Source: an uncultured cyanobacterium
GTDB taxonomy: Bacteria; Cyanobacteriota; Cyanobacteriia; Cyanobacteriales; Microcystaceae
NCBI GenBank assembly: GCA_903869185.1
Contig: CAIPYC010000089.1
Coordinates: 1-41,057 of the forward strand
Reading direction: 5' to 3'
DNA: 41,057 nt
Shown here in pieces: positions 8,400-20,059 of this stretch. A program made the position numbers and the translations under genes. Positions within the stretch are counted from its first letter, which is position 1. Each line of letters begins with the position of its first letter. The notes beneath the pieces were generated by a model, which had not been told where the DNA came from, did not search any database, and saw only the letters and a list, made by a program, of their open reading frames with translations.

Positions 8400-9698
8400 C
8401 TATGCCAGGACGCGAATTACACTTGGAATATCTTTAATCGCTTCTAATTGACGAACAGATTCAAGGGCTCGGCGAAATAAACCTTCTTTAACATCGTGGC
8501 TAACTATTACCAATTCAGCTTGACCTGCTTTTAGACCAATCTGAACCAGGGATTGCAAACTAACGTTCTGTTCACCAAAACAAGTACCGATCTGTCCAAT
8601 TGCTCCAGGCCTATCAAGAGTGATCAAGCGAGTATAAAAACTGCTTTTTATCTCTTCAATGGGAGTTATTTGGCAATAATGCTGATGAGCACGACTTAAA
8701 AGAGGATCGAGCGTGGCTCCAGTACCATGGCTTTTTAAGATAGCTACTATATTCATTATGTCCGAAACAACCGCACTGGCAGTCGGACCTGAACCTGCTC
8801 CTGGTCCATAAAACATCACCCTTCCTAGGGGATCGCCTTCAACTAAAACGGCATTGTTTACTCCATGAATACTTGCAAGGGGATGGCTTTGTGGTACTAA
8901 TGTGGGATGAACACGCAGTTCCAAATGATCGGAATCCTCTCCGGCATTACCTCTGGCAATAGCCAATAGCTTGATGGTGTAACCCAAACGTCGAGCATAA
9001 TCAATATCTGTGGCAGTGATATTTGAGATTCCTTCACTGTAAACATCTTCACGTTTAATATGTCCGCCAAAACTCAAAGAAGCCAGTATGGCGATCTTGT
9101 CAGCAGCATCCAATCCATCGACATCGCTGCTGGGGTCGGCTTCTGCATATCCAAGTTGCTGGGCTCGAGCAAGGACCTCACTAAAATCTGCACCAAAGTC
9201 ACTCATTTGACTCAAAATGTAATTGGTAGTTCCGTTGACAATGCCGATAATCGATTGAATACGGTTACTACCAAGAGACTGCTTAAGTGGTTTAATAATC
9301 GGAATACCGCCACCAACAGCACCTTCAATCAGAACATATACTCCTTTTGCTTGGGCTGCTGCATAGATTTCCTCTCGATATCGGGCAATAACTGCCTTGT
9401 TGGCTGTTACAACATGCTTTCCGGCATTGATTGCTTTGAGAATTAGACTGCGAGCGGGCTCTAGACCACCGAGCAACTCTACAACAATATCAATTTGAGG
9501 ATCGATGACGATTGAATCTAGATCTTGTGTGAGCAGCTCTTGAGATAACTGGATCGTCCTAGTTTTTTCCAGGGAACGTACACCAATTTTCTTGACAATC
9601 ATCTCTGATATCAAAGGGTTTCTCCCAGAGGGATCCGAGAGAATTTCCAATGTTCCTGTAGCGACAGTTCCTAATCCCAGTAAACCTATATAGTACAC
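8400..9698 (-). CDS. hom: Homoserine dehydrogenase
   Basis: Reduces aspartate semialdehyde to homoserine in the threonine/methionine pathway. The NAD(P) fold begins at IGLLGLGTVATGT, followed by GLEPARSLILKAINAGKHVVTANKAV and the catalytic region YAEADPSSDVDGLDAADK; residues from about 350 form a C-terminal ACT regulatory domain (RLITLDRPGAIGQIGTCFGE), the usual site of threonine feedback. I place the start at the GTG at 9698: AAGGA lies 6-7 bases upstream and the product then begins MYYIGLLGLG with 432 residues, the family length. A TTG at 9737 in frame would add 13 charged residues with no support. The third glycine of the dinucleotide motif is alanine (GLGTVA). It lies downstream of apcC behind a terminator. 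Confidence 0.93.
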   Translation of the reverse strand: MYYIGLLGLGTVATGTLEILSDPSGRNPLISEMIVKKIGVRSLEKTRTIQLSQELLTQDLDSIVIDPQIDIVVELLGGLEPARSLILKAINAGKHVVTANKAVIARYREEIYAAAQAKGVYVLIEGAVGGGIPIIKPLKQSLGSNRIQSIIGIVNGTTNYILSQMSDFGADFSEVLARAQQLGYAEADPSSDVDGLDAADKIAILASLSFGGHIKREDVYSEGISNITATDIDYARRLGYTIKLLAIARGNAGEDSDHLELRVHPTLVPQSHPLASIHGVNNAVLVEGDPLGRVMFYGPGAGSGPTASAVVSDIMNIVAILKSHGTGATLDPLLSRAHQHYCQITPIEEIKSSFYTRLITLDRPGAIGQIGTCFGEQNVSLQSLVQIGLKAGQAELVIVSHDVKEGLFRRALESVRQLEAIKDIPSVIRVLA

Positions 9699-9761
9699 CA
9701 GCGTTCCTTTTTTCTCAATCTCTTTCTTATCTGACAATATCTACGATACAGGTTAAAAAGC

Positions 9762-9790
9762 AAAAAAGGGTAGCTATTCTACCCCTTTTA
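9762..9790 (-). terminator. Intrinsic terminator after apcC
   Basis: On the minus strand, a GGGGTAG / CTACCC hairpin (one bulged G, loop of 5) flanked by AAAA and a run of six T. It begins about 30 bases after the apcC stop and ends the apcA-apcB-apcC transcript before hom. Confidence 0.85.
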
Positions 9791-9818
9791 CGACTGATAT
9801 TGGGGTTCAAACCACAAT

Positions 9819-10022
9819 CTAGTCAAGACCAGTATTGGTGCCAGGCTTTCCTGTTACCAGTTTAACACTGACGATTCTGCCACCCATTTTCATGATGCGC
9901 TGTTGTTCTGCGAACCAATTGTCATAGGGAACTAACTTGGTAAAATAAGTATTTTGTAATTCACGCTGTGTTCGGATACGGGTCTGACTGGGAACACAGG
10001 CAGTAACTTTGAATGTTCTCAT
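9819..10022 (-). CDS. apcC: Allophycocyanin core linker LC (7.8 kDa)
   Basis: Small linker that sits inside terminal allophycocyanin trimers of the phycobilisome core and tunes their absorption. The 67-residue product has the exact family length and the CpcD-like linker fold: it starts MRTFKVTACVPSQTRIRTQRELQNT and contains PYDNWFAEQQRIMKMGGRIVSVKLVTG. It is the last gene of apcA-apcB-apcC, separated from apcB by 176 bp of structured spacer, which fits its lower stoichiometry, and is followed by a strong terminator. Confidence 0.96.
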   Translation of the reverse strand: MRTFKVTACVPSQTRIRTQRELQNTYFTKLVPYDNWFAEQQRIMKMGGRIVSVKLVTGKPGTNTGLD

Positions 10023-10033
10023 TAGATCTATTT

Positions 10034-10175
10034 GGCCTCTTTTGCTGGTTTATTAAACAAATTCTCTTAACGACAAATACAGCAGAGGCCGGGAGTCAGG
10101 AGTCAATACTAGATCAGCAAAACTTATTTCAGCAATAAGCCTTGGAAGAGCTGGCACTCACTCTGGACTTCCCGG
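10034..10175 (-). promoter_or_regulatory. Structured spacer between apcB and apcC
   Basis: The 176-bp spacer holds nested inverted repeats. One long-range stem pairs ccgggagtc (10089-10097) with gacttcccgg (10166-10175), 9 bp with one bulge. A second pairs ggcctc...tgctg (10034-10046) with cagcagaggcc (10080-10090). A tandem ggagtca repeat lies at 10092-10105. The stems share two bases, so they may compete or stack. Inference: an mRNA processing or attenuation element that lowers apcC relative to apcAB. Confidence 0.55.
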
Positions 10176-10198
10176 ACCTCCATATAATCAGAAATTGA

Positions 10199-10684
10199 TT
10201 AGCTTAAACCGGAGCAGATATAATCCAAGTAAACACCCATTTCTTTGCCAGCATCAGGACCAACCAAACTAGCAGTAACTTCTTTAATAGCTTGAATGGC
10301 TTGAACGGTGGAAGAGATAGGTACACCTAGGGAATTATAGGTTTCTTTTAATCCATTGAGAACTCTTTCATCAAGGATAGAAGGATTGCCAGCCAACATA
10401 GCATAGGTGGCATAGCGCAGGTAATAGTCCAGGTCACGAATACAAGCTGCATAGCGACGAGTTGTATACATGTTTCCACCCGGACGGGTAACATCGGAAT
10501 ATAAAAGGGATTTTGCTACAGCACCTTTAACAATGGCGGCAGCATTGGCACTGATTACGCTGGCAGCGCGAACACGCAGTTCACCTGTAGCGAAATAGCT
10601 TTTCAATCTGTCCAAAGAAGAAGCATCAAGATACTTCCCTTGAACATCGGCAGAGTTGATAACTGAGGTAATTGCGTCTTGCAT
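10199..10684 (-). CDS. apcB: Allophycocyanin beta subunit
   Basis: Core biliprotein; forms alpha-beta trimers with ApcA and carries one phycocyanobilin at Cys81 (segment [14 protein letters not shown]). Asn71 in RPGGNMYTT is the position that is gamma-N-methylated in this family by CpcM. 161 residues, normal length, ending [10 protein letters not shown]. It follows apcA by 64 bp on the minus strand. Complete with no anomalies. Confidence 0.97.
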   Translation of the reverse strand: MQDAITSVINSADVQGKYLDASSLDRLKSYFATGELRVRAASVISANAAAIVKGAVAKSLLYSDVTRPGGNMYTTRRYAACIRDLDYYLRYATYAMLAGNPSILDERVLNGLKETYNSLGVPISSTVQAIQAIKEVTASLVGPDAGKEMGVYLDYICSGLS

Positions 10685-10748
10685 AGTTTTGCTTCCTTAT
10701 CTTGCTTCGTCTTAAATGTCTTGAACCTATGTGAATAAAAAAGAAATC

Positions 10749-11234
10749 TTACGTTAGGGCACCAATGACATAGTCAAAGTAAGAACCAGCTTCAGCAGCA
10801 TCTTCAGCAGAGAGCAATCCAGAGGATGCTTCTTTGAGAGCTCGGACGCTTTGTCCTACTGCTTCAACAGGAGTTCCTAATGATTTATACATCTCACGAA
10901 CGCCAACTAGACCGATTTCTTCAATTGGTGTAACATCACCAGAAACTATACCGTAGGTAACCAAGCGAAGATAGTAGTCAATATCGCGCAGACAAGTGGC
11001 AGTCATATCTTGTCCGTAAGCGTTTCCACCAGGAGAAACAAGATCAGGACGTTGTTGGAACAATCTGTCACCAGCTTGCTTGACTAGGCTTTCACGCGCA
11101 CCAGCTAGAACTTCAGCAATGCGGATACGTGCAGAGCCAGAGGTAACAAAAGCTTTGATTCTGTCTAATTCACCGGGGCTGAGGTAACGGGCTTCAGCGT
11201 CGGCATTCACGATAGATTTCGTGACGATACTCAT
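10749..11234 (-). CDS. apcA: Allophycocyanin alpha subunit
   Basis: Alpha partner of ApcB in the phycobilisome core, with phycocyanobilin at Cys81 ([14 protein letters not shown]). 161 residues, the family length. An AGGAGAAA Shine-Dalgarno element lies 7 bases before the ATG. A terminator ends apcE at 11374-11405, so the 139 bp between that terminator and the apcA start probably hold an independent promoter for apcABC. The sequence follows ApcA rather than the variants ApcD or ApcF. Confidence 0.97.
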   Translation of the reverse strand: MSIVTKSIVNADAEARYLSPGELDRIKAFVTSGSARIRIAEVLAGARESLVKQAGDRLFQQRPDLVSPGGNAYGQDMTATCLRDIDYYLRLVTYGIVSGDVTPIEEIGLVGVREMYKSLGTPVEAVGQSVRALKEASSGLLSAEDAAEAGSYFDYVIGALT

Positions 11235-11373
11235 CGATGGATTTCTCCTAAAAAACGAGGTTTTTAATAAAGTGGGGCTCTAGAAAAATTACTCTAATTA
11301 GCCTGCCCAAACTATTTTCAGCTATTGTGCAGACGATCGCTCATATTCTGTAATAGTTTTTAACAATTTATGG

Positions 11374-11405
11374 AAAAAAAGAGAAGCTATAAGACCTCTC
11401 TTTTT
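11374..11405 (-). terminator. Intrinsic terminator after apcE
   Basis: Minus-strand hairpin AAAAAGAGAGG ... CTTCTCTTTTTTT starting 6 bases after the apcE stop. The base of the stem is A/T-rich and the arm runs into seven T. It separates apcE from apcA-apcB-apcC, though some read-through is possible. Confidence 0.7.
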
Positions 11406-11410
11406 AGGAA

Positions 11411-14482
<3,072 letters not shown>

Positions 14483-15673
14483 ATGGATCAAGATTATCAA
14501 CTCAGCCAGTCGAAAGTCGAACGACTCTATAATACTTATCCTTTTCCGCCAGATCCCCTTTCCAATGATCTTCCCCCTGGCTATAATTGGCGATGGAACT
14601 GGAAGGCTGCCCACAATTTTGCCCTAGGGGAAAAACCAGCTCGTGAAAATATCAGGATTTTAGATGCTGGCTGTGGAACTGGAGTTAGTACTGAATATTT
14701 GATTCATCTCAATCCTTCGGCTGAGGTGGTTGCTATAGATATCAGCGAAACAGCTTTGGCTATGGCTACTGAGCGATCCCGGCGATCGGGGGTACTCAAA
14801 AGCCACATCCCTGATGTTACTTTCCGACATCTTAGGCTGGAAGAGGCAGATCAATTGGAAGGAAAGTTCGATTTGATCAACTCCGTGGGAGTTCTGCATC
14901 ATCTTCCCGATCCTATAGTGGGCATCAAGTCACTCGCAGCCAAGCTGGCGCCGGGGGGATTACTGCATGTTTTTGTCTATGCCAAGCTGGGCCGCTGGGA
15001 AATCGCATTGGTACAAAAAGCCATCAAACTTCTACAGAAAGAAAAAGACAATTATGAAGCCGGCGTCTCCATAGGACGAGAAATTTTTGCTTCGCTTCCT
15101 GAAAATAACCGATTACTCAGGCGAGAAAAAGAGCGATGGTCCTTGGAAAATCACTATGATCAGTCTTTTGCCGACATGTATGTTCACCCTCTCGAATTTG
15201 ACTATGACATCGACAGTCTCTTTGAGCTGATCGATGCTTCCAATTTGGAATTTTTAGGTTTCTCCAACCCACAGTACTGGCAATTAGATCGCTTGATCGG
15301 TAAATCTTCACAACTGAGCGAATTAGCGAAAAACCTATCTTGGAAAGAGCGCTATCAACTGATTGAATCTCTAGATCCTGAGATCACTCACTATGAGTTT
15401 TTCTTGGCAAAGTCACCGTTTACTCAGCCAGATTGGTCAGATGATTCAACTTTAAAAGCGGCCTTTGCCGAGATTCATCCCTGTCTCTATGGCTGGCCTG
15501 AACAGAGTTTTCTAGATTATGAATACCAACCGGTGAGCCTGAGTGATGCCGAGTACAATTTTATGCGTTTGTGTGATGGTAAAACTTCAGTCGGTGAACT
15601 ATTAGGTGAAATGAGCCTGGACAATTTACGGTCCCTACAGGCAAGACAACTGATAATGCTATCTAGAGCCTAA
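14483..15673 (+). CDS. Class I SAM-dependent methyltransferase
   Basis: A 396-residue protein with an N-terminal YNTYPFPPDPL segment found in cyanobacterial methyltransferases of this type. The SAM-binding motif I is ILDAGCGTGVSTEYLIHL (59-76), then the acidic VVAIDISETAL, and FDLINSVGVLHHLPDP as motif II. Residues about 190-300 are a helical insert; the last 60 residues (LSDAEYNFMRLCDGKTSVGELL) resemble a small PqqD-like winged-helix tail. The substrate is unknown; no pathway genes adjoin it. It reads away from apcE and towards the convergent tRNA-Ser gene. Confidence 0.82.
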   Translation: MDQDYQLSQSKVERLYNTYPFPPDPLSNDLPPGYNWRWNWKAAHNFALGEKPARENIRILDAGCGTGVSTEYLIHLNPSAEVVAIDISETALAMATERSRRSGVLKSHIPDVTFRHLRLEEADQLEGKFDLINSVGVLHHLPDPIVGIKSLAAKLAPGGLLHVFVYAKLGRWEIALVQKAIKLLQKEKDNYEAGVSIGREIFASLPENNRLLRREKERWSLENHYDQSFADMYVHPLEFDYDIDSLFELIDASNLEFLGFSNPQYWQLDRLIGKSSQLSELAKNLSWKERYQLIESLDPEITHYEFFLAKSPFTQPDWSDDSTLKAAFAEIHPCLYGWPEQSFLDYEYQPVSLSDAEYNFMRLCDGKTSVGELLGEMSLDNLRSLQARQLIMLSRA

Positions 15674-15707
15674 ACAAATAAGATAAAGAATTCCCAATAA
15701 ATTGGAA

Positions 15708-15792
15708 CGGAGAGGAGAGGATTCGAACCTCCGGAGGCTTGCACCTCTTCCGATTTCAAGTCGGACGCAATAGACCACTCTACCACCTCTCC
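15708..15792 (-). tRNA. tRNA-Ser(UGA)
   Basis: On the minus strand the acceptor stem GGAGAGG pairs with CCTCTCC, with discriminator G73 as in serine tRNAs. The anticodon loop is CTTGAAATC, giving anticodon TGA. There is a long variable arm (GAAGAGGTGCAAGCCTC region), and the T arm GGAGG-TTCGAAT-CCTCT. The 3' CCA is not encoded. It reads UCA and other UCN serine codons. Length 85 nt. Confidence 0.97.
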
Positions 15793-15812
15793 AGTGCTTT
15801 TAAAATAACATC

Positions 15813-16715
15813 TTATCCCATGATGGTCGTCTTTGTTGAAAGGATTTCTCTATGAACTATACTAAAATTCTCATTGAGCCAAACTAATGACATCTCCGCT
15901 ACTTTGCCATGACTGAAACTAACGAGAGTAAAGTTGCGCAGAATCGATCTTTGGCTCTCAATGATTCGGGGAACAGAAGCTGCGTTGAGATAAATGGTAC
16001 CTTCAGTATCAACTACTACTTTTTCTCGACTATATGAATTTGTACAACGTAAGCTGTGGTGCATATGTCCAAAGACCACTAATGCTACTGTTTTTTCTTG
16101 GCGGATTATTCTGATTGACTCACTCAAGTCTGGATCTCCGTGATCGCCCCCTCCATCTCCCCAATCTCTACCACAGAGAGAAGAAGGACTATTGCCAAGT
16201 CCGTAGGGTCCATTGTGTGCCAGAAAGATCAGATTTTGATATTGTGTCTCTCTAGCCGCTGAGACAATTTTAGCGGTAGATTCCTGGAAGTTGTTAATCT
16301 GGTATAGATCCCGCAGAAAATCTATATTCTTCCATTGCGCACCTCCCCAGGAAAAGGGCCTTCCCCCTACAACAGAAAGTTCAATAGAGGGAAAATCCAA
16401 ACTACTATAGCCGATGTGACTTTTGCCGAGGAGTTCGAGCTGTTTTTGAAACCAGTTATCAGAGATTGGATCGTAGGGACGGTTCTTTCTACCCCAACTC
16501 GAAGCAGTATACCAAGCATCGTGATTACCCAGGACTACCGCTTTATCAAGAGGAAGTTCACCAATTTTTCGAGCAATCTCTACCGATTCATTCCCCAAAT
16601 CCCCAACAAAGAGTACCAAGTCAACACAGAGATGAACCAAGGCATCTTGATCCTGTTGCTGCCACTGTCCATGAACATCGCCAACAACTGCTATGGTGAA
16701 GTTCTCCTTTCTCAT
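15813..16715 (-). CDS. Metallophosphoesterase (cyanobacterial/plastid type)
   Basis: Calcineurin-like phosphoesterase of 300 residues with all metal motifs: GDVHG (Asp13, His15), GDLGNE (Asp39), GNHD (Asn64, His65), a His in [11 protein letters not shown] and the closing GHMHH. The overall layout, with [17 protein letters not shown] between the last two motifs, fits the subfamily I recall in cyanobacteria and plant chloroplasts (TIGR04168). Substrate unknown. Its ATG overlaps the end of cysK by 4 bp, so it is translated from the cysK message. No signal peptide, so cytoplasmic. Confidence 0.87.
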   Translation of the reverse strand: MRKENFTIAVVGDVHGQWQQQDQDALVHLCVDLVLFVGDLGNESVEIARKIGELPLDKAVVLGNHDAWYTASSWGRKNRPYDPISDNWFQKQLELLGKSHIGYSSLDFPSIELSVVGGRPFSWGGAQWKNIDFLRDLYQINNFQESTAKIVSAARETQYQNLIFLAHNGPYGLGNSPSSLCGRDWGDGGGDHGDPDLSESIRIIRQEKTVALVVFGHMHHSLRCTNSYSREKVVVDTEGTIYLNAASVPRIIESQRSILRNFTLVSFSHGKVAEMSLVWLNENFSIVHREILSTKTTIMG

Positions 16716-17683
16716 TTGAAATTGTCTAAAGCCAAGACTTCAGTTGGCTCAATATCTCTAAAGAGCGCAGAACTGAGATAGCGCTCACCGAAAGATGCCT
16801 GTATCAGTACGATCATCTTGCCCGCGTTTTCTGGGCGTTTGGCTACTTTTAAAGCCGCAAAAAGAGCAGCGCCAGCGGATATCCCAGATAGTATACCTTC
16901 TTCCCTGGCAAGACGCCGACTGTAAATCATCGACTGTTCATCACTGACGGTAATCACCTCGTCAATGAGATCCCTGCGCAATACTTCAGGAACAAAACCT
17001 GCTCCGATACCCTGAATCTTGTGAGGACCTGACTTGCCACCAGAGAGAACAGGACTATTTTCAGGTTCTACCGCTATTACCTGGAAACTTGGTTTACGTG
17101 GTTTGATTACCTCTGCTACCCCGGTAATAGTACCACCTGTTCCAACTCCGGAAATCAAAATGTCAACAGCACCATCGGTATCATGCCATATTTCCTCAGC
17201 CGTAGTCTCTCGATGAATCTCTGGATTAGCTGGATTCTTAAATTGCTGAAGCATGAAGGCATTGGGCAATCCCTGAGAGATTTCCTCAGCTTTGCGAATT
17301 GCCCCGCTCATTCCTTCTGTGCCGGGAGTTAAAAACAGTTCAGCTCCGTAAGCCCGCAGAAGGGATCGACGTTCTGTACTCATGGTGTCGGGCATAGTCA
17401 GAATCAATCGATAGCCTTTAGCCGCGGCCACCATAGCCAAAGCTATTCCCGTATTACCAGAGGTTGGTTCTACAAGGATCGTTTGACCTGGTTTAATCAA
17501 GCCCTGCTTTTCAGCTGCTTCGACCATACCAGCGCCAATACGATCCTTGACAGAAGAAGAAGGATTCATACTTTCAAGCTTAACCAATATAGTAGCCAAA
17601 GAGCCTTCTGAATTGGGTATACGATTGAGCTGAACTAAAGGCGTTCTTCCTATGAGTTCAATAATATTATGAGCAATGCGCAT
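16712..17683 (-). CDS. cysK: Cysteine synthase (O-acetylserine sulfhydrylase)
   Basis: PLP enzyme that makes cysteine from O-acetylserine and sulfide. 323 residues. The PLP lysine is Lys46 in [11 protein letters not shown], followed by [10 protein letters not shown] (73-82) and the phosphate loop [12 protein letters not shown]; the serine near the PLP ring nitrogen is in [14 protein letters not shown]. The C-terminal segment reads [14 protein letters not shown], slightly unlike the common [10 protein letters not shown]. It is the first gene of a cysK/metallophosphoesterase pair with a 4-bp overlap. CysM-type or cystathionine-beta-synthase-like activity cannot be fully excluded, but the pattern is CysK. 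Confidence 0.93.
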   Translation of the reverse strand: MRIAHNIIELIGRTPLVQLNRIPNSEGSLATILVKLESMNPSSSVKDRIGAGMVEAAEKQGLIKPGQTILVEPTSGNTGIALAMVAAAKGYRLILTMPDTMSTERRSLLRAYGAELFLTPGTEGMSGAIRKAEEISQGLPNAFMLQQFKNPANPEIHRETTAEEIWHDTDGAVDILISGVGTGGTITGVAEVIKPRKPSFQVIAVEPENSPVLSGGKSGPHKIQGIGAGFVPEVLRRDLIDEVITVSDEQSMIYSRRLAREEGILSGISAGAALFAALKVAKRPENAGKMIVLIQASFGERYLSSALFRDIEPTEVLALDNFK

Positions 17684-17702
17684 AGATATAGTTTTTTATA
17701 AG

Positions 17703-18767
17703 TTAATTCAATAATTTTAATTGTTCAACAAGAGTGGAAATATCAAAATATCGACTCATCAGGTCTTGAACACAGTTTATTTTAATGTTTTCCTGAAGAC
17801 GGGCGCTATCAAAAATATTCTCAATAATCTTGATTGTAGTCAAAGTATCGAGATTAACTGAAAGAATGGGAACTTCAAGATCTTCGGCACGGCTCAAAAG
17901 GATGGGATCTGGCGAGGTGGTTCCAGTCAAAATCAGGCAACTGGTAGAGGTTTCCAGGGCAGCAAAATGTAAATCCGTACGATCGCTTCCAGTAACTACA
18001 GCTTTATTTCTTTGTTTTCTAAAATATTCTAAGGCAGCATTGACATTCATTGCACCTATCATCAGACTCTCTACCATTAGATCCAGGCGATCAGAGCGAC
18101 ATAGTATATGAGCTTTGAGTTGTTTGGCTATCTCTCTAACACTAATGCTTGCCAATAGAGGGCTTTGAGGTAATACTCCCAATAAGGGAATCCCTTTGGC
18201 AATCAAATAGGGTTTTAGCTTAGTTTGTATTATATCAGCCTGATCTGGTAATATACCATTTAGGACGACACCTACCAAGCGGTTTCCTATTTCTCGTTTA
18301 GCTCTTAAAATACCATCAAGGGGAGGAAAACCCTTTGTTTTAACCACCAAAAGAACAGGACAGTCGATGGCCTTGGAAATTTCAATCAAAGAAAGACCGT
18401 ATAGCATGCCTTCATCAAGATTACTGGCACCTTCGACTAAAACTATATCACCCTGTAAAGACTCTAGCGAAGACAGCATAGTTGCCAAATAGTCAAGGGG
18501 ATCTTCTTGCTCTAACTTTTGACTGATTTTATCCCAGTCCATGTGAACAATAGGATTGACTATATTCTCTGAAGGAAGCGAGAGAATTCTTCCCATTAGA
18601 TCTGTATCCAAGTCATTTTCTTCATCAAAACATGAACCAACTGGCTTAGCATAGGAAACACTGATGTTAATGGCTTTTAATTGGCTCGTAATACCTAAAA
18701 TCACTCCCGTTTTTCCGCTACAAGGCTCGAGTGAACCAATCATCAAATACTTGGCAGGCTGTACCAA
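17703..18767 (-). CDS. BioD/Pta-like P-loop protein with DRTGG domain
   Basis: Resembles the N-terminal region of long phosphotransacetylases: a dethiobiotin-synthetase-like P-loop domain (Walker A in IGSLEPCSGKTG, then VLVEGASNLDEGM as the Walker B-like region) followed by a DRTGG domain at about residues 210-340. No phosphotransacetylase catalytic domain follows, so acetyl transfer is not expected. I place the start at a TTG at 18767 (354 residues, MVQPAKYLMIGS), because GAGGA lies 7 bases before it and the family begins about ten residues before IGS. An in-frame TTG at 18788 would overlap the upstream gene. It follows the ebsA-like gene so closely that the GAGGA overlaps that gene's stop codon. 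Confidence 0.78.
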   Translation of the reverse strand: MVQPAKYLMIGSLEPCSGKTGVILGITSQLKAINISVSYAKPVGSCFDEENDLDTDLMGRILSLPSENIVNPIVHMDWDKISQKLEQEDPLDYLATMLSSLESLQGDIVLVEGASNLDEGMLYGLSLIEISKAIDCPVLLVVKTKGFPPLDGILRAKREIGNRLVGVVLNGILPDQADIIQTKLKPYLIAKGIPLLGVLPQSPLLASISVREIAKQLKAHILCRSDRLDLMVESLMIGAMNVNAALEYFRKQRNKAVVTGSDRTDLHFAALETSTSCLILTGTTSPDPILLSRAEDLEVPILSVNLDTLTTIKIIENIFDSARLQENIKINCVQDLMSRYFDISTLVEQLKLLN

Positions 18768-18777
18768 TTTGTTTTCC

Positions 18778-19155
18778 TCAGTCTTCAAATTTTAATATTT
18801 TACGATAGAATTTTTGGGGAAAGTCGATTATTGTTTTTTCCTTGCTATTTTTCATTACATCTATCAGATAATCCACAAATTCTGAATTCATCAGAGTCAC
18901 CTCATAACTAAAATCTGCCTCTGCTCCAAATTGGATTCGACAACGCGTTAACTCAGAGGGTAGCTTAGATACATACCAGGTAATTACAAAAGGGACATCC
19001 TCCCCTCCTTCTATATGCCTTTGTCCCTCGAGATTGCCTCTTTGGTATAAATCCAAAGCATAGGGTAAAAATACATGTCTGTCTTTTTGATAATAAGGTG
19101 TATAAACTATCACATCCTCTTTTGATGCTGGTTTTAGGTTGCCGAAGAGCGACAT
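18778..19155 (-). CDS. ebsA: EbsA family protein (type IV pilus / biofilm control)
   Basis: A 125-residue protein that fits the cyanobacterial EbsA family, known from Synechococcus elongatus as part of the type IV pilus and secretion machinery that keeps biofilm formation repressed. Recognised from YTPYYQKDRHVFLPYALDLY, then the GQRHIEGGEDVPFVITW segment, RCRIQFGAEADFSYEVTLM and the ending DFPQKFYRKILKFED. No signal peptide or membrane helix, so probably cytoplasmic. It is the first gene of a two-gene unit with the BioD/Pta-like protein and is divergent from the carbonic anhydrase gene. The assignment rests on my memory of the family. Confidence 0.72.
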   Translation of the reverse strand: MSLFGNLKPASKEDVIVYTPYYQKDRHVFLPYALDLYQRGNLEGQRHIEGGEDVPFVITWYVSKLPSELTRCRIQFGAEADFSYEVTLMNSEFVDYLIDVMKNSKEKTIIDFPQKFYRKILKFED

Positions 19156-19277
19156 ATCCTGGATAATCCTAATTTTTCATATATTCTTAATCATATTCTA
19201 AGTTTAGACCATGAGAACTATGTAAAAAATCGTGCTATGTTTAATTCTATAAATTCGGTTTACTTAGAAATTTCACT

Positions 19278-19997
19278 ATGAAATCCAATATAAATTTATC
19301 AAGAAGAAAAGCAATAGTCTATGGTGCAGGTTTGCTTGGAACTGGCTCCTTGGTAGCTTGGCTTGAAAAACCTACCTTGGCAGACAATTCTACTGCTATC
19401 AACAATGAAGATCGCAAATTGCCCTTGACTCCGGATCAAGCTCTCAAGAAGTTGATGGCCGGAAATGACAGGTTTGTCGAGAACAAAAGAAACTATCCGG
19501 ATCAAGATAGTAAACGCCTCAAAGAGATAGCGCAAGGACAAAATCCTTTCGTGGCAATACTTGGCTGCGCTGATTCACGTGTTCCATCAGAAATTATTTT
19601 TGACCAGGGACTTGGCGATATTTTTAATGTCAGGGTTGCTGGAAATATTTCCACAATTGAAGATGTTGCCAGCGAAGAATATGCTGTTGCCGTATTAAAC
19701 ACTCCTTTGTTAATGGTTCTGGGCCATCAAAAATGTGGAGCGGTCGATGCCGCTATCAAAGGAGGGAATCCACCCGGGATGATTGGCTCTTTGGTTTTTG
19801 CAATCAGTCCCGCAGTTAAAGCATCTGAGGGATTGCCAGGAGATCGACTGACCAATGCAATTGTTGCCAATATAAAACTTCAAGTCAGTAGATTGAAAGC
19901 TTCTTCCTTGATTTCCAATGCGATTAAAGAAGGAAAATTAAAGATTGTGGGTGCCTATTATCATCTTGATAGTGGCAAGGTTAGTTTAATCGATTAG
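19278..19997 (+). CDS. ecaB: Beta-carbonic anhydrase, probably exported (EcaB-like)
   Basis: Zinc enzyme interconverting CO2 and bicarbonate. 239 residues. The N-terminus NLSRRKAIVYGAGLLGTGSL followed by VAWLEKPTLA has a twin-arginine-like start (SRRK), a hydrophobic core and a possible cleavage site near residue 35, so periplasmic or thylakoid-lumen placement is likely. The beta-class zinc site is complete: Cys97 and the Asp99/Arg101 dyad in LGCADSRVP, His150 and Cys153 in LGHQKCGAV. The ending KIVGAYYHLDSGKVSLID is typical. Physiologically it fits the adjoining carbon-concentrating genes, but it reads convergently towards the ATP synthase gamma gene. Shares its 3' region with that gene's terminator. 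Confidence 0.88.
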   Translation: MKSNINLSRRKAIVYGAGLLGTGSLVAWLEKPTLADNSTAINNEDRKLPLTPDQALKKLMAGNDRFVENKRNYPDQDSKRLKEIAQGQNPFVAILGCADSRVPSEIIFDQGLGDIFNVRVAGNISTIEDVASEEYAVAVLNTPLLMVLGHQKCGAVDAAIKGGNPPGMIGSLVFAISPAVKASEGLPGDRLTNAIVANIKLQVSRLKASSLISNAIKEGKLKIVGAYYHLDSGKVSLID

Positions 19998-20003
19998 ACA
20001 CAT

Positions 20004-20037
20004 AAAAAAACCTGCCTGGAATAACTTCAGACAGGTT
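20004..20037 (-). terminator. Intrinsic terminator after the ATP synthase gamma gene
   Basis: Minus-strand stem AACCTGTCTG / CAGGCAGGTT (one mismatch, loop about 9) followed by seven T. It ends the whole atp transcript. On the plus strand there is no U-tract, so it would stop ecaB transcripts poorly. Confidence 0.88.
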
Positions 20038-20059
20038 GAAAAATTGTGGATATAAACTT

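Noticed and set aside
9060-9446. 128-residue plus-strand frame inside the homoserine dehydrogenase gene
   Set aside because: It is antisense to a well-supported gene and encodes a low-quality sequence without domain features.
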